Assembly (NCBI RefSeq): GCF_027887165.1
Contig: NC_077232.1
Span: 8,346,001 to 8,410,000, forward strand
Length of the DNA stretch: 64,000 nt
Source: Monodelphis domestica
Taxonomy: Eukaryota > Chordata > Mammalia > Didelphimorphia > Didelphidae
Direction: 5' to 3'
Shown here piece after piece: positions 44,601 to 54,045 of this stretch (its first letter is position 1; every line of letters starts with the position of its first letter). A model generated the notes under the pieces. The model made no database searches. It had not been told where the DNA came from and saw nothing but the letters and a program-made list of their open reading frames with translations. Both the position numbers and the translations under genes were made by a program.

Positions 44601-46963
44601 CCCCAACATGCACTCTACAAGCTGATGACGCTAGCTTCCTTTTTGTTCCACTGTGATATGCAGGGTAGAAAGTCGATGAGAGACATGTAAGAGGGTCCCC
44701 ATGAGATAATACAGCGTAAATTGGTAGCAGCTACAACTGGCAGAGAGGGGACCGACAGAGAAGGGGAGTCTCACACAGGATGACTGATTTTCCACAAAGG
44801 GTCTGAAGTATAATGAAAACATTTTTGAGGCTCCCATATTCCAATCCCAAGAAACATTCTCCAAGCAAAAGCCCATAAATTTCAGATTGGCCGCCATTTT
44901 GAATTGTCTATGCCACAGCTATTTTCTACTACAACCCAAGATCAAAAGCTAACATACCATACATACCCATTCCTCATCCAAGAACTATTATTTAGCTTCA
45001 ATAAACTCAGTGAAGGGAAACTCAAGGGATAGTCTTATCCAACCTTATACCTTGTGACATTCCTAGTTGGCAGAGTTTATACTTGCTGGCAGGTTGGGGC
45101 ACCTCATCTCAGAGTTCATTCTCTCACTGCAGTATTTCCCAGCAGCTCTTATCAGTTATACCAAAAATTTCCTCCAAAGTCAAAGCATTAGGGAAAAGAC
45201 CACCTCTCCACCCATCCCATGCTCAAGGATGGATCCCATCACCTACCAGACAACCATGAGGCAGCAAGTGACTTTGCGAATGGCTGGGGTTCGAAAGAGG
45301 TCCAAGACAGAACTAGAGGGTCGTCCAACTGAAGACTCACTCTGCATGTAGGCATTTACCACCTGGGTAAGAGGAACAGGGTGGTGTGGCACCAAGCATC
45401 CCAACTCCCTCTGCTTTCTTCAAGCTCCTCTCCCACTATGGGGAGGCCAACAGAGATAGGTTCAGATGATCAGAGAGATAAAGCTGGAAATGACCTTATT
45501 GGCCATCAAGTCAAATCTCCTCTTTTATAAATAAGGAAACTGAGACCCAAGGAGGCTAAGTAATTTGCCCCCATCACACCGGTTGACAGTCATGGAGCCA
45601 GAAATTGAACTCAGATCTTCTGTTTTGAGTTAGTTCTTTTTCGTTCTACCATACTAATTCCCCAAAGAGAAATCAGCCTCCAAATGGCTTCTTTTGGATG
45701 CCATATTGGAGCCTGTCCAGTGGGTTATTACAAGATCTTTGGCATGGATTATTGCCTCCAACCAGCCTCAAAGATGCTACTAAGTTAGCATCACCACCTG
45801 AATGAACTCCAAGTCTCTCTCTAAGGTCCTCCAGGTACTTTCTCAAATGCAAACTTCCAGATCTTTCCCAGTGATTCCATTTGAAAATCTGGGTGGGATT
45901 AGGGGGAGGGCAACCTATTTTCTGAGGCCTAAAACAGCTTCGTGGATGGTCCCAAGTCACCAAGCCACCCACTTGGTGGGACCTGAGTTAGGAGCAGCAG
46001 AAAGATCCTCCCATCTAGCTTTCCCCAAGCCATAAAGCAAAGAGAGAGGGCTCTCCTGGCTTAGATGTCCAGCTCTTCCCTCCTGTTACCTCCTCAGTAA
46101 GGCGTTGACCTTCCTCTTTTTTTCCATTTAGATTAGCTACTTTGCGGAGGTTCTGGATGGCCAAATGGGATTTTCCATGGAGGAGAAGCCATCGAGAGGA
46201 CTCAGGCAGCCACCTGGGAAGGAAAGCATAACAGAGACCAGATTGGCAGGTGGAATGTAATGTCTTGAGGACAGGCAGTGTTTTTCTGCCTCATGGGGAT
46301 GGGAGTGGGGGACATACATACAAGAAGAGTGAAATTAAACTGGACCCCTAGGCCAATGTCTATCTGATAACCCACTATCCTTTCTGGACACGGAGTTAAT
46401 TCTTGTTTAAGTTCAATAATCTTTTTTTCCCCTCATTAAAAGTAAAAGCAATTTTGAACATTCAGAGTTTCAAGTTCTCTCCTGCCTCCCCGAGATGGTA
46501 AGCAATTTTCAATAGGTTATGTGTGTGTAGTCTTGCCAAGCATATTTGCATGTTAGTCATGGTCACAAGGTTTACAAGACAGATTTGCATTTTTTATGAG
46601 GCAGAACAAACAAAGTCAAAAGAACTGGCCAGCTCCTCCAATGGGACTTGTTTGTCTCCCACCTTTCTTTCATTCAAGGCATCCTGGTGAAATCCCAGAG
46701 CAGCAGACCCCTCTCCTCCCCTCCTCATGCCACTCTGCCCCTCTTAGATAGCACCGAGATGCTTAGGGCATCATTTCCTACCTCCAGTCATTAGGCTGGC
46801 CTAGCAGAGTATCTGAATTGTCTCATGGGGACTGTTCTGCCCTTCAAAGATGGCACTGGGAGCTGAGAGAAGGGGGGAGGGGGAATCCCAAGCACTGGGG
46901 AATTAGGGGTGTGCTGGCAGTGTGAGCTTTGGGACCAGATGAAAAGCAGGCCAGTGACAAGGT

Positions 46964-47009
<46 letters not shown>

Positions 47010-50000
47010 CATTCACCAAGACTCCTTTCGTCACATACCAAGAGTACAGGAAGATGACCAGGAACGGAGCAGAGACAGCAAATTGCAACCATCGCCAAGG
47101 CCGAACTAGGTAAGCCACACCTGCCAGCAAGATCTGCCCCAGAGTAAAGGCATAACCCAAGAGGGCTCCAGCCACTGTCCGTCCTTGGGTGGGCATCCAC
47201 TCCACCACTGGGGAGAAGACACAGGTAAGAGCCCCAGGCAGCAAGGAGAGGTGAGACAAGTCAATAGGTATATGCTAAGGGTACACTATGCTGCTGAGAC
47301 ATCCAATGGCCAGGGGTTTTGCCAACTTTGAGGCAAAATCTTGTCTGAGTTGCAGAGGACACAAAGTAGGGCAAAGAGGGTGGGAGTAAGGAAACGGACA
47401 TGACCAAAACCTTGGATGGCAATAGCAAAGTTGGGGGAAATCTTGATAAACTAGAAAGATGGGTCAAACAATGGAAGAGGAATAAATGTAAAGTTCAGTA
47501 CTTGGATTCAAAAAATCAATTGCACAAGTTTAAAGTAGAGAGGGCAACTAGAGAGCACAGTGGATAGAGGACCAGGTCTGGAGTCAAGAGGACTTGGGCT
47601 CAAATCTGACACCAGACACTTCCTAGCTGTGTGACTCTGGGCAAGTCACTTAACCCTGATTGCCTAGCCCTGACTGCTCTTCTGTCTTAGAATTGATACA
47701 AAGACCAAAGGTAAGGGTTTAAAAACAAACCATAAAAAAGAGAGATAGGAGAAAGAAAAAGAAATAATTGATTCTTAATATTGATTCTAGGACAGAAGGT
47801 AAAGGTTTTAAAAAAGTCTCCTGCTAAATCAACTTCAACCACTGAAGCTGGCATTCAAGGTCCTCTATGATCTAGGACCAACCTATTTTTTCAGTTTTAT
47901 CTATCACTGTTCCTATTCAGGTACTGAATGTAGACAGCCTGGACCATTCACATCCCACATCTTCATCTCGTCCTCTCCCACTTCTGGGGTTTTGCCTACC
48001 CCTTTCACTATGCCAGGTATGGACTCACAGACTCTACTTCCTGTCTAGCTCTGGTGAGTAAAATCTTTTTTTGCTGTCAGTATCCAGCTGAAGGGACACG
48101 TCTTCCATGAAGCTTTTTTAAATTCCATCTCCACCACCGACCCAAAGTATCCTGGCCATCTTTGAATTCCTGACAAGGTCTGTCTGGATCTCTCCTTCGC
48201 ACTCATACCAATAAGCCTTCAACTCAATTCAATAAACTTGAAGTGCTATTATGTGGAGATAGGTTCTGTAGAGTCCCAGAGGGCAGAATCAGAGCAGTGG
48301 GCATGAGGAAAAGTTCCGCTCTACAGAAAGAATGGCTAATAGCTAACCCATCTGACAATGGAGGGGGCTGTTCTCTTTTTTTTTTTAACCCTTACCTTCC
48401 GTCTTGGAGTCAATACTGTGTATTGGCTCCAAGGCAGAAGAGTAGTAAAGGCTAGGCAATGGGGGTCAAGTGACTTGCCCAGGGTCACACAGCTAGGAAA
48501 TGTCTGAGGCCATATTTAAACCTAGGACCTCCCATCTCTAGGTCTGGCTCTCAATCCACTGAGCTACCCAAGTGCCCCTGAGGGGGCTGTTTTCTGAGGC
48601 AAGCTCCCCTTCATGGGAGGCCAGATGATCGTAAGCCAGAGACTGGCAAACACTGTAAACAAATCAGGGTGTGATTTATTTCTCTGTTGATTGTCTAGAG
48701 CAGCATTGGCAAACCTTTTAGAGATCGTGTGCCCAAACTACACCTTCAAGCTGCCTGGGAGCCCCCTGAATTACCCCAGAGAGCAAAGAGAGGAAAGAAG
48801 GGCTGGTGTTGGGCTGCTAGGCAGGGGGTTGGGGCATGTGAAAAATGTCCTCAGGCACTGTGAAGAGGGGGAACAGAGCAGTCCCCTCTGGCTGGGCTGG
48901 ACAGGGGTACGAATGCCATGTCTTTGCCAACACAGGTCTAGACTTAAGAAACTTTTTTTTAACCTTTACCTTCCATCTTGGAATCAATACTGTGAATTGG
49001 TTGCAAGGCAGAGGAGCAGTAAAGGCTAGGCAATGGGGGTTAAGTGACTTGTTTAAGGTCACACAGCTAGAAAGTACCTGAGGTCATATTTGAACCCAGA
49101 ACTTCCTATATAAACCTAACTCTATCCACTGAACCACCTAGCCACCCCTAGATTTAAGAAACTGATGGGGGGAATGTTAATAATCTAGATTACACTTAAA
49201 AGTGTATCTGGGCACATTTTTTCAGAGAGCTGGTTGTTAAACATTTACCAGCATACTCCTGGCTGGAAGGGACCAGCTAGTCCACTGTTGTAATTTTATA
49301 TATGAAGAAACTGAGTCCCAAAGAATGTGTGGAACTTGGGATCATAAAATCATACTTTAGAAGCCGTCTTGTCCAATCCCTTCACTGTACAGAGGAGTCA
49401 GGCAGAGGTTAAGTTACAGGGCTGGACTTTGGAGCTCTCCCAATGGGTGGCTGTACCCCCTTCTCAGACCCTCTCTCCTTGGCTCTCTTTTCTCCCCTGC
49501 CCACATCAAGCTGGCCCCCCCACGAGCCAGGGTGGGGCTCTGGCACCCCTCCACCTTAGGGTGCCGGGAGCCTTTCCCCAGAGTGACCCTCTGATCTGTA
49601 ACAGGATAGGAGCCCCATGCCGGGCGGAGGCTTAGCACTGCCTTTCATCGGGCCCAACCCAGCCTCAGGTGCTCCCAGCCTGATCCCCAGGAGCTGGCCA
49701 GGAAAAAGGATTAACTTGGAGCACTTGGGCGGGGCAGACGAGCGCCGTCTCTCCTCTCTGCTGTCCCCAGTCCCCCGAGGAGAGCTCGGAGCTTAGCTGG
49801 AGTTCTGTGCCTCAGTTTCCTCCCCTGGCCGTACACAAAGATGTCGACAGCTCCGGGCACCATTCCCTGCCGCGGTCCTCCGCCTCCCTCCAGAAGAGAC
49901 GAAGGCCCCATCCTCATCCTCCCCAGCCCCCACCCCAGCAGGCTCTCTCCCGTGACCCGGAAAGCCTCACCCAGAGAGAGGGAGTTGAGGATGATGCCGG

Positions 50001-52796
50001 AGAAGGTCATGCCCGTCAGGAACCGGAAAACACAGTAGGCCACGAAGGACCCAAAGTAGGCTGCGCAGGCCCCGGAAACCCCAAGCTGCAGGTACGACCA
50101 GATGAGGGGGGCCTTGCGGCCCCACCTGAGCTCGGGAGAGAGAAGACACAATCACTGCCCGGTCTGGGGGTCTGTCCGGAGGCAGGACCCAAACCGGCCA
50201 GGCTCCCACGGGAGGTTCCAGAGATCGGTGGTGACTTCCAGTGTGGAAGCTCCCTCCGCTGGCACAGCTCTGTCCCAGATCCATAGCTTAGTGACTGTCC
50301 TAGGGAGTGGCCTTGCGTGAGGAATGGACTCAGCCCGAAGCCCACAACCAGGTCGGGACAGAGGCTGCCCTCTCTCTGCTAGGCCCAAGGAGAAGCCCTG
50401 CAGCCAAGGAAGATGGCATTTGAAATGATAACAAGGAACATCTGTGATTAGGGCAGCTAGACAGTACCATGGAGAGTGCAGACCTGGAGTCAGAAAGACC
50501 TTCTTCCCGAGTTCAAATCCAGCCTCTGATGCTTCCTTAGCTGCGTGACCCTGGGCAAGTCACTTTACTCCGTTTGCCTCAGTCTCCTCATCCAGAAGAT
50601 GGGCTGGAGAAGGAAATGGCAAACGTCTCCAGTATCTTTGCCAAGAAAACCCCAGTGGAGTCACCCAGAGTCAGAAATGAATGAACAACACCAGAGGGTT
50701 AGTATGTCATGAATGGGTTACTCTGGGCCCTGGTGGAGACCCTCCCTGCATCGGGAGATTGCAGGACCCACTGGAGTGTGATTGGGACTTGCACTAAGGG
50801 GGAGACTTCCCTTCTGTCTGGGGCTTAATACTGCATATTGGTTCCAAGGCAAAAGAACAGTAAGGGCTAGGCAGTGGGGTTAAGTGACTTGTCCAGGGTC
50901 ACACAGCTGGGAAATGTCTGAGGCCAGATTTGAACCCAGAATGTCCCGTCTCTAGGCTTGGCTCTCCATCCACTGAGCCTCCCAGGTGATTTCTAACATG
51001 CAGCAGCTTACTTACCCCTTTTGAGACAAAGAAAACCTAGGCAGGGTGGCACCCCCCTTGCTGATCCTCGTCTAATGCCTTACTCTTTTCCTGAAGCCTC
51101 CTAATAACCCTGGGAAGTACCTCTTATCCCAAACCCCATTTTACAGAGGAGAACCCAGAGAATGGAACCTGGTGGGGTCAGGTAAGCTGCGTGACCCTGG
51201 ATAAGTCACAAGCTCTATGGGCCTCAGTTTTCTTATCTACCCAATGGGGATAATAGTGACACCACCTCCTGATCAGATGAGATAACTCCCTCTATGGATT
51301 CTGATTGGCACCTTTCTTCGACTTATAGAGTCGCCTCGGAGATAAGAGACTTGCCCAAGGTCCCCAGGGAGGGGGCTTCCTGGCTCCAAGGCCAACTAGC
51401 TTCATGGGGCAGCCGAGAAGAGAGAACGGACCGATGGGCAGCGTCCTAGCCCCCCACACCCTGGTCAGAGCTTCCCCGGAGCCTTGCCGAGCGGGAGAGT
51501 GTCCAGAAGCGGACAGCGAGGCTAGTTCGTGCCTTGGGAAAATCAGGGGAAGGAAGAGAGGATGTTCAGGCAGAGAAGAGGGTCTCTATCTGCTCTCACC
51601 CCAGACACAGGGAATGCCCTCCCGCCGTTCACCTCTCTGCCTCCTGGCATCCTCGGAGGGGGATTTGTTCCATTTCATTTTAATTTTGCCTTTTCAAGCC
51701 GTTTAATCACAATAGAGGACACACAGGAATCATAGAGCAGTTCTTCTGGACATGTCCCAGGAGAAGGTAGTGGAGAAACTTGCGAGCAAAGGCGTTTGCC
51801 TCATCGAGGAACTCCACGGCGCCCTCAGCCGTCCTGAGCCAGAACATCTCAGTTCCCGGGGAAGAGACCACCGGGTCAGCAGGAAGCTCTCCAGTCAATC
51901 CCCTCCAAGCCCCCCCAGCTCAGCTCCGGGCTTCCTCCTGCACGTTCTGCCACTCGCTCCCCTCCCCTATTCCTGGGCGCTATTTTCCTCTCATCTTCAG
52001 TTAATGGCTGGGTATGGCCTGGCCTTGGGGCGGAGGAAAGCCTCAAGGTGGGCTGTGCTCTGGTCCCTGCCCCCCTGCCACACTAGTAAGGGCTAAAGAG
52101 ATGCTCGTCAGGTGATGCAGTGGGCAGGGAAGCCTCATCACGGCCCTGAGCTTCCTTCTAAAAGCGGGCTCCCCTCCGATCTGCCAGCCCAGAACGACAG
52201 ACTTGGGGGACGGGGGAGGGTCGGAAGCTCACCTGTCTGCCACGCCGCCAAACACAGCCGCCCCCAGCAGCACCCCTGCCATGTAGAGCGTCTGAGCCAG
52301 GTCCCTCATGGACCTCGAATCGCACACGAGATCCCACTGCGGGGAAATGGAGAAAGTCAGCCTCAGGGCGTGCCCCACGCCTCCCCCTGCCTCCCCGCCG
52401 GAGCCCGGGCCCTCTCCTCACCTCGGTCACAATCGTGGAAGGGAAGATGCTCAGGTCATAGGTCCATCCGTCCTCACAGCCCTCTGTGGCCGCCCCACGG
52501 ACTGTGGCGTTGGGGTTCAGCAGGGCCCACTGAGGCTGGACAAAGCGCAGGCAAGGCTCCGGCCTCTGGTGCTGGTCCTCCGGGACGGACACCCGCCACC
52601 CGTTGTCCGCGGTGAAGTTGGCGCTCCCTGTGCTGTTGGCGCGCTCCTGGCAGCGGTGCTGGGGGACGGCCGCCGTGAAGTTCTGAAGGAAATTGTGGCA
52701 AGCCAGGAGGGAGCAGGGAAACAAGAGCAGAGCCGTGTACAGCAGCTGGAAGCGGCCCACCCCGCCCAGGGTGTCCAGAAGCTCCGTGAAGGCCAT
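38437..52796 (-). CDS. SLC22A20: SLC22A20-like organic anion transporter (OAT6), exons 1-9
   Basis: Membrane transporter of the SLC22 branch of the major facilitator superfamily; family members exchange organic anions across the plasma membrane. Nine coding exons of 375, 104, 155, 169, 124, 116, 215, 109 and 204 nt join in frame with GT/AG sites, exactly the exon pattern of SLC22A6-type genes, into 523 residues plus two bases. Visible are a first membrane segment (about residues 15-33), a long extracellular loop with N-glycosylation sites at N39, N54, N60 and N96, the DRWGRK loop motif (about 159-164), WLPESSRWL (about 268-277) and the C-terminal [11 protein letters not shown] motif. The assignment to SLC22A20 rests on sequence resemblance and on CAPN1 lying just upstream, as in human. 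A short last coding exon (some 25-35 residues) is not found. No stop or frameshift is present, unlike the human pseudogene. Other OATs (SLC22A6/A8) are less likely given the neighbour. Confidence 0.87.
39372..39752 (+). mobile_element. solo LTR in SLC22A20 intron 8, antisense
   Basis: A 381-bp element starts TGTCATGTGG and ends CCCTAACA, with a perfect 4-bp duplication AAGA (39368-39371, 39753-39756) and an AATAAA signal near 39680. It lies antisense to the transporter gene. Confidence 0.85.
40235..40385 (-). repeat. SINE (family 1) relic, minus strand
   Basis: TTTAACCCTTCCCTTCCATC, AGGGTCACACAGCTGGGAAG and CCATCTCTAGGTCTGGCTCT, with part of the body missing. Confidence 0.85.
40485..40627 (-). 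repeat. SINE (family 1) relic, minus strand
   Basis: GAGACTTGCCCAGGGTTACA and GAGCCACCCAGCTGCCCC; 3' end lost. Confidence 0.8.
41246..41354 (-). CDS. SLC22A20: SLC22A20 exon 8
   Basis: 109 nt, [19 protein letters not shown] to GELYPTEVR, with the family's LYPT motif at the end of membrane segment 10. The acceptor is TTCTGCAG and the donor GTAGGC. Confidence 0.94.
41690..42015 (+). repeat. L2-type LINE relic in SLC22A20 intron 7
   Basis: AGCTTGTGCAAAGGCAAGGA, AGACCAAGAAGGTCTTTCAG and GTAGGGAACCATTGAAGATT match the L2-type relics at 28070 and 34612. Confidence 0.65.
42529..42743 (-). CDS. SLC22A20: SLC22A20 exon 7
   Basis: 215 nt, [18 protein letters not shown] to IANMFVPE: membrane segments 7-9 with the GRRATVA loop between 8 and 9. 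The acceptor is CTCTAG and the donor GTAAGT. Confidence 0.94.
42744..45246. other. SLC22A20: SLC22A20 intron 6
   Basis: No exon or young repeat is seen. LINE 3'-end-like wording (TCCAGGAACAAATAGCAAAT and AAAGCCCTTCATCATCTGCC) occurs at 44490-44580. Open frames of 60-98 codons are chance readings. Confidence 0.5.
45247..45362 (-). CDS. SLC22A20: SLC22A20 exon 6
   Basis: 116 nt, [19 protein letters not shown] to CCLMVVW: the rest of the cytoplasmic loop and the start of membrane segment 7. The acceptor is TTACCCAG and the donor GTAGGT. Confidence 0.93.
45363..46089. other. SLC22A20: SLC22A20 intron 5 with a MIR relic
   Basis: 45490-45660 is MIR-like (ATAAGGAAACTGAGACCCAA). Nothing else is recognised. 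Confidence 0.5.
46090..46213 (-). CDS. SLC22A20: SLC22A20 exon 5
   Basis: 124 nt, [19 protein letters not shown] to GQRLTEE: the end of membrane segment 6 and the large cytoplasmic loop. The acceptor is TCCCAG and the donor GTAACA (weaker than consensus at +4 to +6). Confidence 0.93.
46430..46640 (-). repeat. dispersed repeat relic in intron 4, family of 8783-9086
   Basis: GTAAGCAATTTTCAATAGG and CATATTTGCATGTTAGTCAT resemble the insertion at 8783-9086. Confidence 0.5.
46966..47007 (+). repeat. (CA)n microsatellite next to an exon 4 donor
   Basis: 21 perfect CA units (GT in the transcript), about 30 nt downstream of the SLC22A20 exon 4 splice donor. Confidence 0.97.
47039..47207 (-). CDS. 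SLC22A20: SLC22A20 exon 4
   Basis: 169 nt, [19 protein letters not shown] to FLVIFLYS, membrane segments 5-6. The acceptor is TCCCCAG and the donor GTATGT. A (GT)21 run in the sense strand starts about 30 nt behind the donor. Confidence 0.93.
47545..47725 (+). repeat. SINE (family 1)
   Basis: GGGCAACTAGAGAGCACAGT at the head, TGTGTGACTCTGGGCAAGTC in the body; diverged. Confidence 0.85.
48373..48579 (-). repeat. SINE (family 1), minus strand
   Basis: A full-length minus-strand copy with a 12-bp duplication, GAGGGGGCTGTT, at 48361-48372 and 48580-48591. Confidence 0.93.
48954..49148 (-). repeat. SINE (family 1), minus strand
   Basis: A minus-strand copy with a 15-bp duplication that differs at one base (TAGACTTAAGAAACT at 48939-48953; TAGATTTAAGAAACT at 49149-49163). 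Confidence 0.92.
49971..50125 (-). CDS. SLC22A20: SLC22A20 exon 3
   Basis: 155 nt, [15 protein letters not shown] to ILNSLSL, holding the rest of the DRWGRK motif and membrane segments 3-4. The acceptor is AGCTCAG and the donor GTGAGG. Confidence 0.93.
50450..50695 (+). repeat. tRNA-derived SINE (family 2)
   Basis: AGGGCAGCTAGACAGTACCA at the head, GGAGAAGGAAATGGCAAACG in the body. Confidence 0.87.
50805..50990 (-). repeat. SINE (family 1), minus strand
   Basis: CTTCTGTCTGGGGCTTAATA, GTCCAGGGTCACACAGCTGG and CCATCCACTGAGCCTCCCAG. Confidence 0.87.
52233..52336 (-). CDS. SLC22A20: SLC22A20 exon 2
   Basis: 104 nt from [15 protein letters not shown] to GGVADR, the second membrane segment. The acceptor is CCCGCAG and the donor GTGAGC; the last codon is split (AG|G). 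Confidence 0.93.
52422..52796 (-). CDS. SLC22A20: SLC22A20 exon 1 (coding)
   Basis: It encodes residues 1-125, from [12 protein letters not shown] to FPSTIVTE. The start ATG is in a good context (CTGCCATGG) and matches the usual OAT N-terminus, so this start is chosen. The donor is GTGAGG, phase 0. Six cysteines lie in residues 1-125 (28, 33, 49, 82, 107 and others by eye), most in the extracellular loop. A weak TATA-like CATAATA sits about 70 bp upstream on the minus strand; the transcription start is not known. Confidence 0.9.
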
Positions 52797-53650
52797 GGCA
52801 GGGAGGGCTGGAGCGCAGGCCTGGGGCCACCACAGACGGAGCAGCCCAGGCCCCTGGAGAGGGTATTATGTAAGGGAGCCCTTGGGTCGGGGGATGGAGG
52901 GAGGAGACGGCACGGATTAGGACCTGGGCTCAGGGGACTCCGATTACACCTCACAGGGAGCCTCAGGTGTCCATCCACCAGGTCTAGGGTCTGCTGGCAC
53001 CCGGCCTCTTCCTGCTCCTGCTGGCCACCCCTCGGCTCCTTCTCCATCTTATCTCCTCTCAGGCTCTCAGGTCGGGAACCGGAAAGCACCTCATCCAACC
53101 CACCTGAAAGCCAGAGAGGCAAAGGAAGGCCCCAGGCATGGAGGATGGTGGAGGACAGGGAGGGATCCGAACCCAGGCCTTGCGACTCCAGGCTGCTTGC
53201 CAGCCTCCTGGACTCCCCGAGCTGGCTCGCCACATTCACCAGGGCTCGGGGCTGGTGATGTAGGGCAAGTCACTGGACCAAGAGGCTGGCCTCAGCTGAA
53301 CTTCCTTTCTGAGATTGAACTAACCCATCTGACAATGGAGATACTTATGGCCTTTGAGGGCTGTTGTGAAGACAGCGTGGAGCGTTCTTATTCATAGCCC
53401 AACTTATCCTCTCAAGGGGTGTTGTAGGAGTGAGCTGGGAAAAAATCCTCTTGGCTTCCCCCTTCCTACCAGGAACTACCTGGAAGCCTCCCTCAAGAGG
53501 CCGGGGACTGGGTAACTGATCCCACTGTTAGGACCTTGGACCGGTCACTTTCCTTCTTAGTCCTCCAGTCCACAATGGGCTAGTGCCTTCCTGTGGACTC
53601 CTCAAGGGTACCATGGACCAGAGTTGCTGTCTGGCTCCCTTCTAGACACT
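52797..53650. other. intergenic, upstream of SLC22A20
   Basis: GC-rich 5' flank of the transporter gene. I can see no clear core promoter apart from a weak TATA-like CATAATA around 52866. A 316-codon plus-strand open frame (52308-53258) crosses it and is rejected as antisense. Confidence 0.45.
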
Positions 53651-53664
53651 GACGCTAACAGCCA

Positions 53665-54045
53665 CCCCCGAGTTCTTTCCATCCTCCATCTCCTCCGAGT
53701 TCTTTCCATCCTCGATCTCCTCCGAGTTCTTTCCATCCTCCATCTCCTCCGAGTTCTTTCCATCCTCGATCTTTTCCGAGTTCTTTCCATCGATCTCCTC
53801 CGAGTTCTTTCCACTCTCGATCTCCTCCGAGTTCTTTCCATCCTCGATCTCCTCCGAGTTCTTTCCATCCTCGATCTCCTCCAAGTTCTTTCCATCCTCC
53901 ATCTCCTCCGAGTTCTTTCCATCCTCGATCTCCTCCAAGTTCTTTCCATCCTCGATCTCCTCCGAGTTCTTTCCATCCATCTCCTCCGAGTTCTTTCCAT
54001 CCTCGATCTCCTCCAAGTTCTTTCCATCCTCGATCTCCACCGGGC
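53665..54045 (+). repeat. 27-bp minisatellite between CAPN1 and SLC22A20
   Basis: About 14 tandem copies of a unit near GAGTTCTTTCCATCCTCGAT followed by CTCCTCC (27 nt). Units vary at a few positions (CTCCATCTCC against CTCGATCTCC, CCAAG against CCGAG) and two are shortened by 3-6 nt. As 27 is a multiple of three, several frames stay open for 140-190 codons on both strands. No start, splice or homology supports a gene. Confidence 0.95.

Larger units (their letters stand above)
47208..49970. other. SLC22A20: SLC22A20 intron 3 with three SINEs
   Basis: Holds SINEs at 47545, 48373 and 48954. 47810-48240 looks like an old LINE 3' end (GGCATTCAAGGTCCTCTATG, TTCAACTCAATTCAATAAAC). 49270-49400 is MIR-like. 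No exon is recognised. Confidence 0.6.
50126..52232. other. SLC22A20: SLC22A20 intron 2 with two SINEs
   Basis: GC-rich intron. Apart from the SINEs at 50450 and 50805 and a MIR-like part (51090-51200), nothing is recognised. Many open frames on the plus strand reflect GC content and antisense of exons. Confidence 0.55.

Noticed and set aside
46844-47259. Minus-strand open frames with Cys-Val repeats
   Set aside because: They run from SLC22A20 exon 4 through its donor into the (GT)n microsatellite of the intron. Only the exon part is real.
49807-50286. 159-codon plus-strand open frame
   Set aside because: It is antisense to SLC22A20 exon 3 and its introns; the true frame is on the minus strand with splice sites.
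52308-53258. 316-codon plus-strand open frame
   Set aside because: It is largely antisense to SLC22A20 exon 1 and its GC-rich 5' flank. No domain is seen and its frame crosses both exon and intron.
53665-54045. CRISPR-like array
   Set aside because: There are no unique spacers between the repeats; units abut directly, and the genome is mammalian.
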